The notes under the pieces are model-generated. The model searched no databases and had not been told where the DNA came from. It saw nothing but the letters and a program-made list of their open reading frames with translations. Shown here piece by piece: positions 8,208-14,671 of a stretch of 33,309 nt of DNA. Each line of letters begins with the position of its first letter. The first letter of the stretch is position 1. The position numbers and the translations under genes are program-made. Source of the DNA: SIG440 sp045591095 (GTDB taxonomy: Bacteria; Bacillota; Clostridia; Monoglobales; Monoglobaceae); contig JAZNSF010000037.1 in the NCBI GenBank assembly GCA_045591095.1, forward strand, positions 1 to 33,309. The letters are read 5' to 3'.

Positions 8208-9533
8208 TTATTTTCCTACTGCCTGTTTTGCCGTTTGTTCATCCTCGCCAAAATACCACATCCTGAATTCCCACGGCGTCATTATTCCATCTTCCACAAG
8301 CGCCCGCTTTTCTTCAAACTCGGTCTTTCGATCAGCAATTACGCTATCATCAAATTCAAAGCTCACACTATATTCACCAACAGGTGCAAGTCCCAAAATC
8401 GTGCACCAAACATCCATAGCATAAACCATATCACAAAGTGCTGTCTTAAGCGCCTTTTGGTTGTCCGAAATGGTAGCATAACTTCTCTGCTTCGAATTTC
8501 GAATTTCCTCCGCTGTCCTGTCTCTACTATCCATGGTTGAAAGCGTTCCATAAGCAAATCCACAGTTAAATTCAATCTGGCGGAATATTTTGTCAAGCCC
8601 GTCCGCTATTTCCTTTTGGCGTAAGGTTGGCGACCATTCCTTAAAGAAGTCAACATCATCAACATCCAGTGTGCGATAAAGTCTCCTGTCAGGAAGTTTA
8701 GGCGTTCCATTTCGATCACGCCTAAACGCCATACTGTTTGCAATCAGTGCTCGCTCTCCACTTTCAAACTCCCAAAGCAACCTCTCGTATTGACGGTTGG
8801 CATCTTCAATCAGATTAACAGCATTTGCAAAAATTGACACCCCCAAAGGCGACGATGGGTCAATCGAATTTGCAACCGCTGGCTTAAAATATCCAAACAA
8901 AGGCCTTTTTACATTAGTTAAAACTAACTCATTTGTCATATTCTCCCACTCAGGCACCTCGCTGAGTTCAATTTGATTACCCAAATGTCCCTTTACTCGG
9001 CTCACAAATGCCTTGTTGGAAATTTCATAACCTTTGTCCGAAAGCAAATGTGATTCAAGTCTTGTATAATATATCCCTTGCCTCGAAACTGTCTCTACAA
9101 ACACCGCCCCGGTTATATTTCCGTTATCATCAAAATGGGTTGGGAAAAATCCATCTGCATGAATAAAATCAACTTTAATTTCTCTACCCAAAACATAGGG
9201 TTTTAGAACAAGTCCGCCTTTTGCGCATCCGTACTCAACAGGTATCCTGATATTATCAATAACCTCACGATACGCCTTATCAATAAACTCGGCACGGCGA
9301 CTTCCCAAAACGCGGGATTTCATTTCCACCGTCACCATCCTGGCCATCTCAAAGCTAAGCGCCGCCGCCAGATGCAATCCGTCCCGTCTTTCATACATCT
9401 CTCTCCAAAGCCTCATTTCGGCCGCCATCTCCGAGGATATAACCGACTGAATTCCTGCCGCATTCCTAAACCTTTCCAAATCCATCATACTCTTACCCAT
9501 TCCTCCAAAAAAATTTTTAAATCCCTCAAACAT
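8208..9533 (-). CDS. Phage portal protein (A118/SPP1-type)
   Basis: The 441-residue portal forms the dodecameric DNA entry channel of the capsid. Recognisable parts are the N-terminal REMYERRDGLHLAAALSFEMARMVTVEM clip region, the GGLVLKPYVLGREIKVDF segment, the PFFSYFKPAVANSID-like stretch (PLFGYFKPAVANSIDP), and the late GTLSTMDSRDRTAEEIRNSKQRSY segment typical of this family. GGGAGG lies nine bases before the ATG. Length fits the A118-type portals. It lies 27 bases after the large terminase and is not followed by the usual MuF-like minor head gene. Confidence 0.85.
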   Translation of the reverse strand: MFEGFKNFFGGMGKSMMDLERFRNAAGIQSVISSEMAAEMRLWREMYERRDGLHLAAALSFEMARMVTVEMKSRVLGSRRAEFIDKAYREVIDNIRIPVEYGCAKGGLVLKPYVLGREIKVDFIHADGFFPTHFDDNGNITGAVFVETVSRQGIYYTRLESHLLSDKGYEISNKAFVSRVKGHLGNQIELSEVPEWENMTNELVLTNVKRPLFGYFKPAVANSIDPSSPLGVSIFANAVNLIEDANRQYERLLWEFESGERALIANSMAFRRDRNGTPKLPDRRLYRTLDVDDVDFFKEWSPTLRQKEIADGLDKIFRQIEFNCGFAYGTLSTMDSRDRTAEEIRNSKQRSYATISDNQKALKTALCDMVYAMDVWCTILGLAPVGEYSVSFEFDDSVIADRKTEFEEKRALVEDGIMTPWEFRMWYFGEDEQTAKQAVGK

Positions 9534-9560
9534 TGTTTTTTCCTCCCTGATTTATGTTTC

Positions 9561-10790
9561 CTAAAGCAACGCCTTCGCCGCCACAGTGGCACAAAAATAT
9601 CGTATGTCGTCCATGGCATGGTCAAATTCCTTAACCACCTTGTCTTCCCCCGACCTTTCGTCCCAGGAATATACACCAAACTCCCTGATTGCATCTTCGC
9701 AAGCCTTACAAATTTTCAGCTTCCCATTCTGAAGCAAGGTCCCGGTAATCCTTATCCCGTCTAAAACATTGTTGTTTGCTTTTCTGACCGAAAACCTGCC
9801 GTGCCGTCTTATGGTAGCAATGAAACTTGCAGCCGACGGGTCAATAACAACACACTTTATGTCATACCCTCTTGCCAAATTCTCAAGCCTTTCATAATAC
9901 TCCTCATCAGTAAGCTGCTTTTTATTTTTCTTCCCCGAATAATAACTTTCCTTAATTCTTACCGCCTCGTCTTTCCCAAGTCTCCAAAGTCCCATGCTGC
10001 ACGGATTAAGCGTCCCGTAGTCAACCGAAATATAATATTCGCCACCAACATCGTCCTCTATTTTTTCTATAACATTAAGACTTTTATCAAACATAGGATA
10101 CACCAGCCCCTCGGCGCTACACCATTCCCCTAAGATAAACCTCCGGTAAAACACGCCGGTATATTCTTTCTTAAGTTCTTCTACATATCTTTTATCCAAA
10201 AAAGTATTGTCGTCTATCAAAAACTCCATCATAAAAAAATCCAACGACTCTCTTCGGTCTATGTAATTTACCTTAAACCAATGATTGGGGTTATCCGGGT
10301 TAGTCGTGCCAAACAGCTTTGCATTAGGCTCCGAGAGCCTTGAAAGAAGCATATTGAAAAACTCCTCATTAAAAAGTGTAATCTCATCACAGTACGCGCC
10401 CTGAAGTGTCATCCCCCGGATTTTACTCTCTGCCCCACTGTCCGAAACCCCCTCAAGATAAATTTTCCTGCCGTAAAGCACTCCCTCTTTTTTAGAAAGC
10501 GAATACTTAAAATTTTTCTTTCCCGCCAAAGTCTCCAAAAGGTCCAGGCAGTTTCTTTTTAGTGTAGTCAAAGTCTTCGCCGTCATAATATACGCACCAT
10601 TTTGGGGCATATTTCTTATCCAGACACACCAAAGCACCAAGCTTATCCAGGTCTTTCCACTTCTCACGCTCCCATGCAAAACATTAATTCGCCTAAGCCC
10701 GCCCTTTGCCGCATTCATAAGCTCATTTTGCTTCTTGGTAAGATTCTTATAATTCTTCATTTTGCTATAGGCACAAACCTTATCAGCCAT
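9561..10790 (-). CDS. terL: Terminase large subunit, PBSX family
   Basis: The 409-residue packaging motor cuts concatemeric DNA and pumps it into the procapsid. A Walker A GSVRSGKT is at residues 40-47 and a Walker B with the catalytic pair CDE at about 134-136. The coupling segment LFGTTNPDNPNHWF follows. The C-terminal RNase H-like nuclease has its acidic residues in SVDYGT, VVIDPSAAS and HAMDDIRY (Asp394/395). All ATPase and nuclease signatures seem intact, so it may be functional. The sequence type (MTLQGAYCDEITLFNEEFF) is that of the PBSX/phage_term_2 group. The gene lies 22 bases after the small upstream gene. Confidence 0.9.
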   Translation of the reverse strand: MADKVCAYSKMKNYKNLTKKQNELMNAAKGGLRRINVLHGSVRSGKTWISLVLWCVWIRNMPQNGAYIMTAKTLTTLKRNCLDLLETLAGKKNFKYSLSKKEGVLYGRKIYLEGVSDSGAESKIRGMTLQGAYCDEITLFNEEFFNMLLSRLSEPNAKLFGTTNPDNPNHWFKVNYIDRRESLDFFMMEFLIDDNTFLDKRYVEELKKEYTGVFYRRFILGEWCSAEGLVYPMFDKSLNVIEKIEDDVGGEYYISVDYGTLNPCSMGLWRLGKDEAVRIKESYYSGKKNKKQLTDEEYYERLENLARGYDIKCVVIDPSAASFIATIRRHGRFSVRKANNNVLDGIRITGTLLQNGKLKICKACEDAIREFGVYSWDERSGEDKVVKEFDHAMDDIRYFCATVAAKALL

Positions 10791-10812
10791 TATGAACCTT
10801 TCTCCTTTCTGT

Positions 10813-11052
10813 CTACTTCACATCTTCAAAGTCCTCAAAAACCTTCAAAAGCAAACCGTCTGCCCCTTCTTCCTTTTCATCCGCACCAAACTTATCAAGC
10901 ATTGTACCAAGTACCGACGAAAGCTGATTTATTGGTGCATCCTCAATCTTTTTATTGATCTCATCAATAATCTTATCGGCAATATTGCACACAATTTCCT
11001 TTTTGGAACGTATGTATTTCTTTAGAATAAGCTCGTCATCTTTTTCTACCAT
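10813..11052 (-). CDS. Small acidic helical protein in the small-terminase position (79 aa)
   Basis: It starts at ATG 11052 behind a GCGGGGG site; an in-frame TTG at 11133 would give 27 more residues but lacks a good ribosome site. The product is helical and charged (LILKKYIRSKKEIVCNIADKIIDEINKK; FEDFEDVK at the end). Its place directly before terL suggests a small terminase subunit. However, it is much shorter than the usual small terminases and shows no N-terminal helix-turn-helix for DNA recognition. A reduced TerS, or an unrelated assembly factor, are both possible. Confidence 0.55.
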   Translation of the reverse strand: MVEKDDELILKKYIRSKKEIVCNIADKIIDEINKKIEDAPINQLSSVLGTMLDKFGADEKEEGADGLLLKVFEDFEDVK

Positions 11053-11125
11053 TGTATCCCCCGCTTTTTGTTTTTTCTTAATCTTTATTTTAAGCGGAAA
11101 AACCGAACATTCCGAACAACCTTCT

Positions 11126-11491
11126 CTACTCAATCGATTTCAGATACCTCTCTGCAATCCGCCTTACATTATCCTCCGAATTATACCCACCTGTCATATA
11201 GGCAACCTTCTTCCATGTCATGCACTTTCCATATCTATAATACAAAATCTGCCGCGTCAGGCTGTCCTCAACCGAATTAATAAACTTATTAATCTCATTC
11301 CTCAGCGCCTTACACCGCTTGATTTTTTCAAGCACCTCCTGTTCTCTCTCCAAAATCAAAGCCTCCTGTGCCTTCCCCCACTCGGTATCCTCACAGCTCC
11401 GACTCTTGATTTTCAGCTTAACAAGCTCCTCTGTATCATTCATAATCTCTCTGTTTAAATAAAATAGTTGCATAAGTTCCTTTTTTGTCAT
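11126..11491 (-). CDS. DUF1492 / sigma-region-4-like late gene activator
   Basis: The 121-residue protein starts at ATG 11491, overlapping the previous stop as ATGA. The central coiled-coil part (LEREQEVLEKIKRCKALRNEINKFINSVED) followed by LTRQILYYRYGKCMTWKKVAYMTGGYNSEDNVRRIAERYL is the signature layout of DUF1492 phage regulators. In these the C-terminal part resembles sigma-70 region 4, with the sequence 'L..RY..g.tW..IA..MgYs...v.R'. Such proteins sit before terminase genes and turn on late transcription, as Pcf does in PBSX. A role as the activator of the packaging operon is likely by position and family, but its target promoter is not obvious here. Confidence 0.75.
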   Translation of the reverse strand: MTKKELMQLFYLNREIMNDTEELVKLKIKSRSCEDTEWGKAQEALILEREQEVLEKIKRCKALRNEINKFINSVEDSLTRQILYYRYGKCMTWKKVAYMTGGYNSEDNVRRIAERYLKSIE

Positions 11492-11685
11492 TTCTTTATT
11501 TCCTTTCCTCTTATGTCGCGTTCTTCTCTGCACCTATGGCAGCAAAACAAGTTTCCTGATATGTCACAAAAAAAATTCTCCAAAATCTCTGCTCCGCAAA
11601 ATCGACATATCCTTTTTTTCGTTTTTAGCAATTCCCTGCTTCCAAACCTTTCTGTTCTCAGTATCTCAGGGTCACATATATCCAT
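11488..11685 (-). CDS. Small zinc-ribbon protein (65 aa)
   Basis: The protein has paired cysteines, CRFCGAEI at about residues 27-34 and FCC..C at 47-52, spaced like a treble-clef or ribbon zinc site, with a basic C-terminus (REERDIRGKEIKK). The start ATG 11685 has AAAGGATTGGTG upstream, and its stop codon overlaps the start of the DUF1492 regulator. It lies inside the regulatory operon between the Cro-like repressor and the activator. Function is unknown. Binding of nucleic acid or of another regulator would fit the fold and the place. Confidence 0.65.
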   Translation of the reverse strand: MDICDPEILRTERFGSRELLKTKKRICRFCGAEILENFFCDISGNLFCCHRCREERDIRGKEIKK

Positions 11686-11727
11686 ATCACCAATCCTTTC
11701 TCAACTTTTGTTTCCTTTAGGAAACTT

Positions 11728-11928
11728 TTAGCTAAAAAAAATTTGTTCCACTATTTCTTTATCAATTTTCAAAATTTCCGAAATCCTGACAATTTCCAAA
11801 AGCTTAAGCTCGCCCAGTCCCCAAATTCTCATTCTTAAAACCCCTTTTCTTATTCCACTAAGTCTCGCCAGTTCCCTGATACTCATCCCTTTCTCCCTGA
11901 TTATATTTTTTAAGAACCTGCTGTTCAT
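11728..11928 (-). CDS. Cro-like helix-turn-helix regulator (66 aa)
   Basis: The 66-residue protein is a minimal helix-turn-helix domain: FLKNIIREKGMSIRELARLSGIRKGVLRMRIWGLGELKLLEIVRISEILKI. The recognition helix is around residues 22-33. ATG 11928 is preferred because GGAGG lies seven bases upstream; two more in-frame starts (11931, 11934) lie between it and the ribosome site. It is the first gene of the leftward phage operon, divergent from the larger repressor, as Cro is in lambdoid switches. It probably binds the same operators in the shared intergenic region. Confidence 0.75.
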   Translation of the reverse strand: MNSRFLKNIIREKGMSIRELARLSGIRKGVLRMRIWGLGELKLLEIVRISEILKIDKEIVEQIFFS

Positions 11929-11946
11929 CATCACCCCTCCTTTACA

Positions 11947-12020
11947 TTTTACAAAAAGTCTACCATTTTTTTACATTTTTGTCAATCCTCAATTTAACAT
12001 TTTTTTACTTTTTTGTAAAA
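11947..12020. promoter_or_regulatory. Operator region of the phage switch
   Basis: Two inverted copies of the same site, TTTTACAAAAAGT (11947-11959) and ACTTTTTTGTAAAA (12007-12020), flank a related middle copy TTTTTTACATTTTTGT (about 11967-11982). The left copy covers the -10 of the leftward promoter, the middle copy its -35, and the right copy lies just upstream of the repressor promoter -35. This is the layout of an operator set for a Cro/CI-type switch. Poly-A/T bias makes some similarity likely by chance. Confidence 0.55.
11957..11985 (-). promoter_or_regulatory. Promoter of the leftward phage operon
   Basis: Read on the minus strand, a perfect -35 TTGACA (11980-11985) and a -10 TAGACT (11957-11962) are separated by exactly 17 bases. 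It lies about 30 bases upstream of the Cro-like gene and overlaps repressor operator-like repeats, so it is probably silenced by the divergent XRE protein. Confidence 0.8.
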
Positions 12021-12024
12021 ATTA

Positions 12025-12053
12025 TTGCATTTTTATTTTTAATATGATATACT
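12025..12053 (+). promoter_or_regulatory. Promoter of the XRE repressor
   Basis: TTGCAT (12025-12030) and TATACT (12048-12053) are separated by 17 bases, about 50 bases upstream of the repressor start. An operator-like site ends five bases upstream of the -35, where a bound repressor could either help or block. Confidence 0.7.
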
Positions 12054-12102
12054 TAAAACAATCTCGAGCTAAGCTTTAAATAAAAAGGAGAAACAAAATC
12101 CT

Positions 12103-12486
12103 ATGATTAACATATATAAACGTCGAAAAGAACTTAATCTGACCTTAGAAGAAATCGCACGTGTTATCGGAGTAAGCAAAAGCACCGTAAAAAAATGGGA
12201 AGCCGGTTATATAAAGAATATGCGCCGTGACAAAATAGTCAAGCTGGCAACAGCTCTAAACGTATCACCAATAGAAATTCTGAACATTGATTCTAGTCCA
12301 CAAAGTTCCGAACTGCAGGCTTCTATTTTGAACGATAACCTCACAAAAAAACTTGATGACCTTTTGTCCAAGGCTTTCGGTGAAAAAACCGAAGATACAT
12401 TTGCACTGATAATAAAGGATAAAAAAATATTTTTGGCAAATTCAAAAACAAGTCATTTAAAATACATATTGGAGTTTATCAAGTAG
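12103..12486 (+). CDS. XRE-family phage repressor (127 aa)
   Basis: Residues 4-60 form a classic XRE helix-turn-helix (YKRRKELNLTLEEIARVIGVSKSTVKKWEAG, then DKIVKLATALNVSPIEIL). The remaining 65 residues are a small C-terminal part with a helical segment NDNLTKKLDDLLSKAFG, likely for dimerisation. There is no S24 LexA-like peptidase region, so it should not self-cleave in response to RecA. Its size and lack of a peptidase recall Xre, the PBSX repressor. It is divergent from the phage operon and is the master switch by position. No terminator separates it from upp, whose own promoter starts nine bases after the stop. Confidence 0.8.
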   Translation: MINIYKRRKELNLTLEEIARVIGVSKSTVKKWEAGYIKNMRRDKIVKLATALNVSPIEILNIDSSPQSSELQASILNDNLTKKLDDLLSKAFGEKTEDTFALIIKDKKIFLANSKTSHLKYILEFIK

Positions 12487-12494
12487 CAAAAAAC

Positions 12495-12523
12495 TGGACA
12501 AAACAATTCTTTTGTGTTATTAT
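12495..12523 (+). promoter_or_regulatory. Promoter of upp
   Basis: TGGACA (12495-12500) and TATTAT (12518-12523) with a 17-base spacer. The leader that follows contains an inverted repeat, GTTGAAAA (12543-12550) with TTTTCAAC (12566-12573), which could form a weak hairpin. No PyrR-binding antiterminator is recognised. Confidence 0.65.
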
Positions 12524-12605
12524 AAGATAAAGATAATTTTTTGTTGAAAATTGTTGCATAACTATTTTTCAACTAAACACAATCCACAAAAGGAGCAAAA
12601 TATAT

Positions 12606-13232
12606 ATGAGCCAGACAAAAGTCCTAAGCCACAACCTTTTAACACACAAACTGACATTACTTCGCGACAAAAATACCAACGTACGTGATTTCCGCAATTT
12701 ACTTTACGAAATTTCTACTCTTATTGCTTTTGAGGCAACCAAAAATCTCCCTGTGAGTGACGTTTCTGTAACCACTCCTCTTTGCGAAATGACCGGTGCG
12801 CTTATGCCTAATCAGCCCGTTTTGGTTCCTATCCTTCGCGCAGGCCTTGGTATGGTCGAACCATTTCTCAAGGTTATCCCAGCTGCAAAAGTAGGTCACA
12901 TTGGCCTTGCGCGCAATCATGACACCCATCTCCCCGAGGAATATTACTGCAATCTTCCAAACGATATCTCCGAGCGCGAAATCATTTTACTTGACCCCAT
13001 GCTCGCAACCGGCGGTAGCGCAAGCGCAGCCATCGACTTCATCAAAAAACGCGGTGCAAAAAATATCCGCTTTGCTTGCATAATTGCAGCTCCCGAAGGC
13101 GTAGAAGTAGTTCAAAAAGACCATCCCGACGTCGATATCTATATAGGCGCACTGGATAAATGCCTCAACGAAAACGCCTATATCGTCCCGGGCCTTGGCG
13201 ATGCAGGCGACCGTCTTTTCGGTACACTTTGA
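12606..13232 (+). CDS. upp: Uracil phosphoribosyltransferase
   Basis: The 208-residue enzyme converts uracil and PRPP to UMP in pyrimidine salvage. The family signatures are present: PILRAGLGMVEPF at about residues 75-87, the PRPP-binding LLDPMLATGGSAS at about 127-139, and the C-terminal uracil-binding APEGVEVV plus YIVPGLGDAGDRLFGT. Length is the family norm. AAAGGAG lies 12 bases upstream of the ATG. It has its own promoter and terminator but is co-directional with the phage repressor just upstream. It is a host gene and marks the right edge of the phage cassette. Confidence 0.97.
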   Translation: MSQTKVLSHNLLTHKLTLLRDKNTNVRDFRNLLYEISTLIAFEATKNLPVSDVSVTTPLCEMTGALMPNQPVLVPILRAGLGMVEPFLKVIPAAKVGHIGLARNHDTHLPEEYYCNLPNDISEREIILLDPMLATGGSASAAIDFIKKRGAKNIRFACIIAAPEGVEVVQKDHPDVDIYIGALDKCLNENAYIVPGLGDAGDRLFGTL

Positions 13233-13242
13233 TAAAAAATCA

Positions 13243-13277
13243 AAAACCCTCGACCTTAATATCGAGGGTTTTATTTT
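13243..13277 (+). terminator. Terminator of upp
   Basis: AAAACCCTCGA pairs with TCGAGGGTTTT around a short AT loop and is followed by a T-rich run. Confidence 0.85.
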
Positions 13278-13390
13278 TACTACCAAAAACAACTACTAAA
13301 TATTTTTGAGGATACTATTATTCATTGATCAATTTTTGTCTATCAGCTTTCCAATATCAAACCACACGATTGCTGAGTTTTAGGATGCAA

Positions 13391-13417
13391 AAAAAAGCAG
13401 AGCCATCGCTCTGCTTT
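13391..13417. terminator. Bidirectional terminator between upp and the peptide operon
   Basis: AAAAGCAGAGC and GCTCTGCTTTT form a perfect stem with a four-base loop (CATC) flanked by A and T runs on either side. It lies just downstream of the minus-strand 62-residue gene and can stop transcripts from both directions. Confidence 0.85.
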
Positions 13418-13440
13418 TCTCTCTTTTCTTATAGTTTAAA

Positions 13441-13629
13441 TTACCACTTATATAGGCCAAACCTTTTAGCCTGCGCATTAGGGTCTTTTGCTTCAATTTC
13501 ATTGATTACAGCCTGTGCATTTAAATCATCAACCGGCACCTGGATATTAACACTTTTTGTTGTCGCCATTATATCCTCAAAAGCAAATTTGGTAATTTCA
13601 ACTACAGGCTTTTCATAAAACTTCTTCAT
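13441..13629 (-). CDS. Small peptide of unknown function, precursor-like (62 aa)
   Basis: It starts at ATG 13629 behind AAAGGTGG and encodes 62 residues. The N-terminus MKKFYEKPVVEITKFAFEDI resembles the leader of many small clostridial proteins and ribosomal peptide precursors with a 'K.Y.KP.v.i..f..eDi' pattern. The rest (MATTKSVNIQVPVDDLNAQ, then NAQAKRFGLYKW) has no Cys and repeats a short NAQA motif. No modification enzyme, protease or ABC exporter is found nearby, so the precursor idea is weak. It is the second gene after a secreted protein and shares its promoter and terminator. Function unknown. Confidence 0.65.
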   Translation of the reverse strand: MKKFYEKPVVEITKFAFEDIMATTKSVNIQVPVDDLNAQAVINEIEAKDPNAQAKRFGLYKW

Positions 13630-13668
13630 TTCAAAGTCCACCTTTCTGTTTTCAAAATTTACCATCTA

Positions 13669-14325
13669 TTACTTTATTGTATAGAACGACTTGCCAAGCA
13701 ATGTAACATCACTAGGAACAGCTACCATTACAACGCCAAAGCTGTATTCGCCTCCACCTTCGAAAGCAGTGTCTCTTGTGAAATAAAGTGGCTTAGTTTC
13801 TGATGTGTCTGCGCCACCATTTTTCCAAAGCTTAAATCCATAAGATTCAACAGTCTGGCCAGTATTAAGATTGATTGTCTCCGTAAAAGCTGCAACATTA
13901 CTGAACTTTTTAGTCCAGGTTCCGTAATCAATAGTATAGGTATCAGCTACCGCAACTTCTTTCGCATATGTTTCCAAATCAATCGCGAAAGTCTGAGCAG
14001 CTTCAGAACTACCGCCATACTTTACAACCAGATAATTTCTTGTAGAACTTGTTTCTTTTGTTGTATCAATTTTAATACTTTCTGGCAACTGAGCAGCTAC
14101 ACCATCAGCCTGATATATAGCAATTATATCAGCAGCAGCAGGCTCAGCATCAGCAGCAGCAGCAAAATAAGCAACTGCAGTTTTTTGAGTTTGAGCTTTG
14201 TACGCATCAGTAGTTTTTCCAACGCTTATAACATCACCCGAAATAGATGCCGCAAAAGAAATCGAGCCAAGCATCGCAATGGCCATAACAGCAGCAACAA
14301 TCCGCGCTAACATTCTGTTGTTCAT
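13669..14325 (-). CDS. Secreted protein of unknown function (218 aa)
   Basis: The ATG at 14325 is used because AAAGGAG lies eight bases before it. It begins with a typical signal peptide, MNNRMLARIVAAVMAIAMLG, with likely cleavage after SFA at about residue 24. The mature part is Ala/Thr-rich (AVAYFAAAADAEPAAADI) and beta-strand-like, with few charged clusters, an aromatic-rich C-terminal half (YTIDYGTWTKKF; ESYGFKLWKNGG) and no Cys, sortase motif, SLH repeat or catalytic pattern. It does not match any family I recognise. A perfect promoter drives it, so it may be abundant. It is followed after 39 bases by the 62-residue peptide gene. Confidence 0.8.
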   Translation of the reverse strand: MNNRMLARIVAAVMAIAMLGSISFAASISGDVISVGKTTDAYKAQTQKTAVAYFAAAADAEPAAADIIAIYQADGVAAQLPESIKIDTTKETSSTRNYLVVKYGGSSEAAQTFAIDLETYAKEVAVADTYTIDYGTWTKKFSNVAAFTETINLNTGQTVESYGFKLWKNGGADTSETKPLYFTRDTAFEGGGEYSFGVVMVAVPSDVTLLGKSFYTIK

Positions 14326-14458
14326 ACAATTTTCTCCTTTCTGTCGCAAGAAATCCTTGCATAATTTTGGTTTGTTGTTTAATGAGAAAAATACAAAATC
14401 AGCGTCTACTCTGCACAGTATGCGTTAAAAATATATTTTCACACTAATACACCTTTAT

Positions 14459-14487
14459 ATTATAAATGCAAAATCCCGTTTTGTCAA
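14459..14487 (-). promoter_or_regulatory. Perfect sigma-A promoter of the secreted-protein operon
   Basis: On the minus strand, TTGACA (14482-14487) and TATAAT (14459-14464) with a 17-base spacer match the consensus at all twelve positions. The leader that follows is about 125 bases long and includes a small GCAAG/CTTGC stem near the ribosome site. No known riboswitch was recognised in it. The rest of the 14326-14671 gap holds only the tuf terminator. Confidence 0.85.
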
Positions 14488-14615
14488 CTATTTTTTATGC
14501 ATTTTTTTAATATTATTATACCTAAAATTCTATAAAATCTTTGTGCAAATTTCAAAAATACTTTTTTGTTTCCAAATATCCAAATCCGTTTCCTTTCTTG
14601 CGTCGCAACCACAAA

Positions 14616-14645
14616 AAAATATCCACCCTGATGGGTGGATATTTT
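14616..14645 (-). terminator. Terminator of tuf
   Basis: AAAATATCCACCC and GGGTGGATATTTT form a perfect 13-base stem with a TGAT loop, followed on the minus strand by a T run. It ends the str operon. Confidence 0.9.
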
Positions 14646-14671
14646 AAAAACATTATTATGCGTATCTAAGA

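Larger units (their letters stand above)
1..12486. mobile_element. PBSX-like prophage / phage-derived packaging and tail cassette, left end outside window
   Basis: A continuous phage module. Regulators lie at the right end, then packaging, head, connector, tail and distal tail genes run leftward in standard siphophage order, with short gaps or overlaps of a few bases. The terminase is of the PBSX type. The portal, Gp15-like chaperone and small connector proteins resemble those of the Listeria A118 / SPP1 group. No integrase, excisionase, primase, helicase, recombinase or methylase gene is seen between the repressor and the terminase, and no att-like duplication is visible beside upp. Lysis genes would lie to the left, outside the window. 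The right limit is placed at the end of the repressor. An ordinary prophage that lost its early region by deletion is the main alternative to a domesticated element. Confidence 0.85.

Noticed and set aside
11053..11133. Extension of the small pre-terminase protein to the TTG at 11133
   Set aside because: The TTG overlaps the end of the DUF1492 gene without a ribosome site, and the added residues have low-quality composition; ATG 11052 has a GGGGG site.
1..12486. Contractile-tail (R-type) tailocin
   Set aside because: No sheath, baseplate wedge or gpV/gpW-type genes; the tail genes are of the non-contractile type and head genes are present.
14326..14452. Riboswitch in the long leader of the secreted-protein operon
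   Set aside because: Only a small stem near the ribosome site was found; no known aptamer core was recognised.
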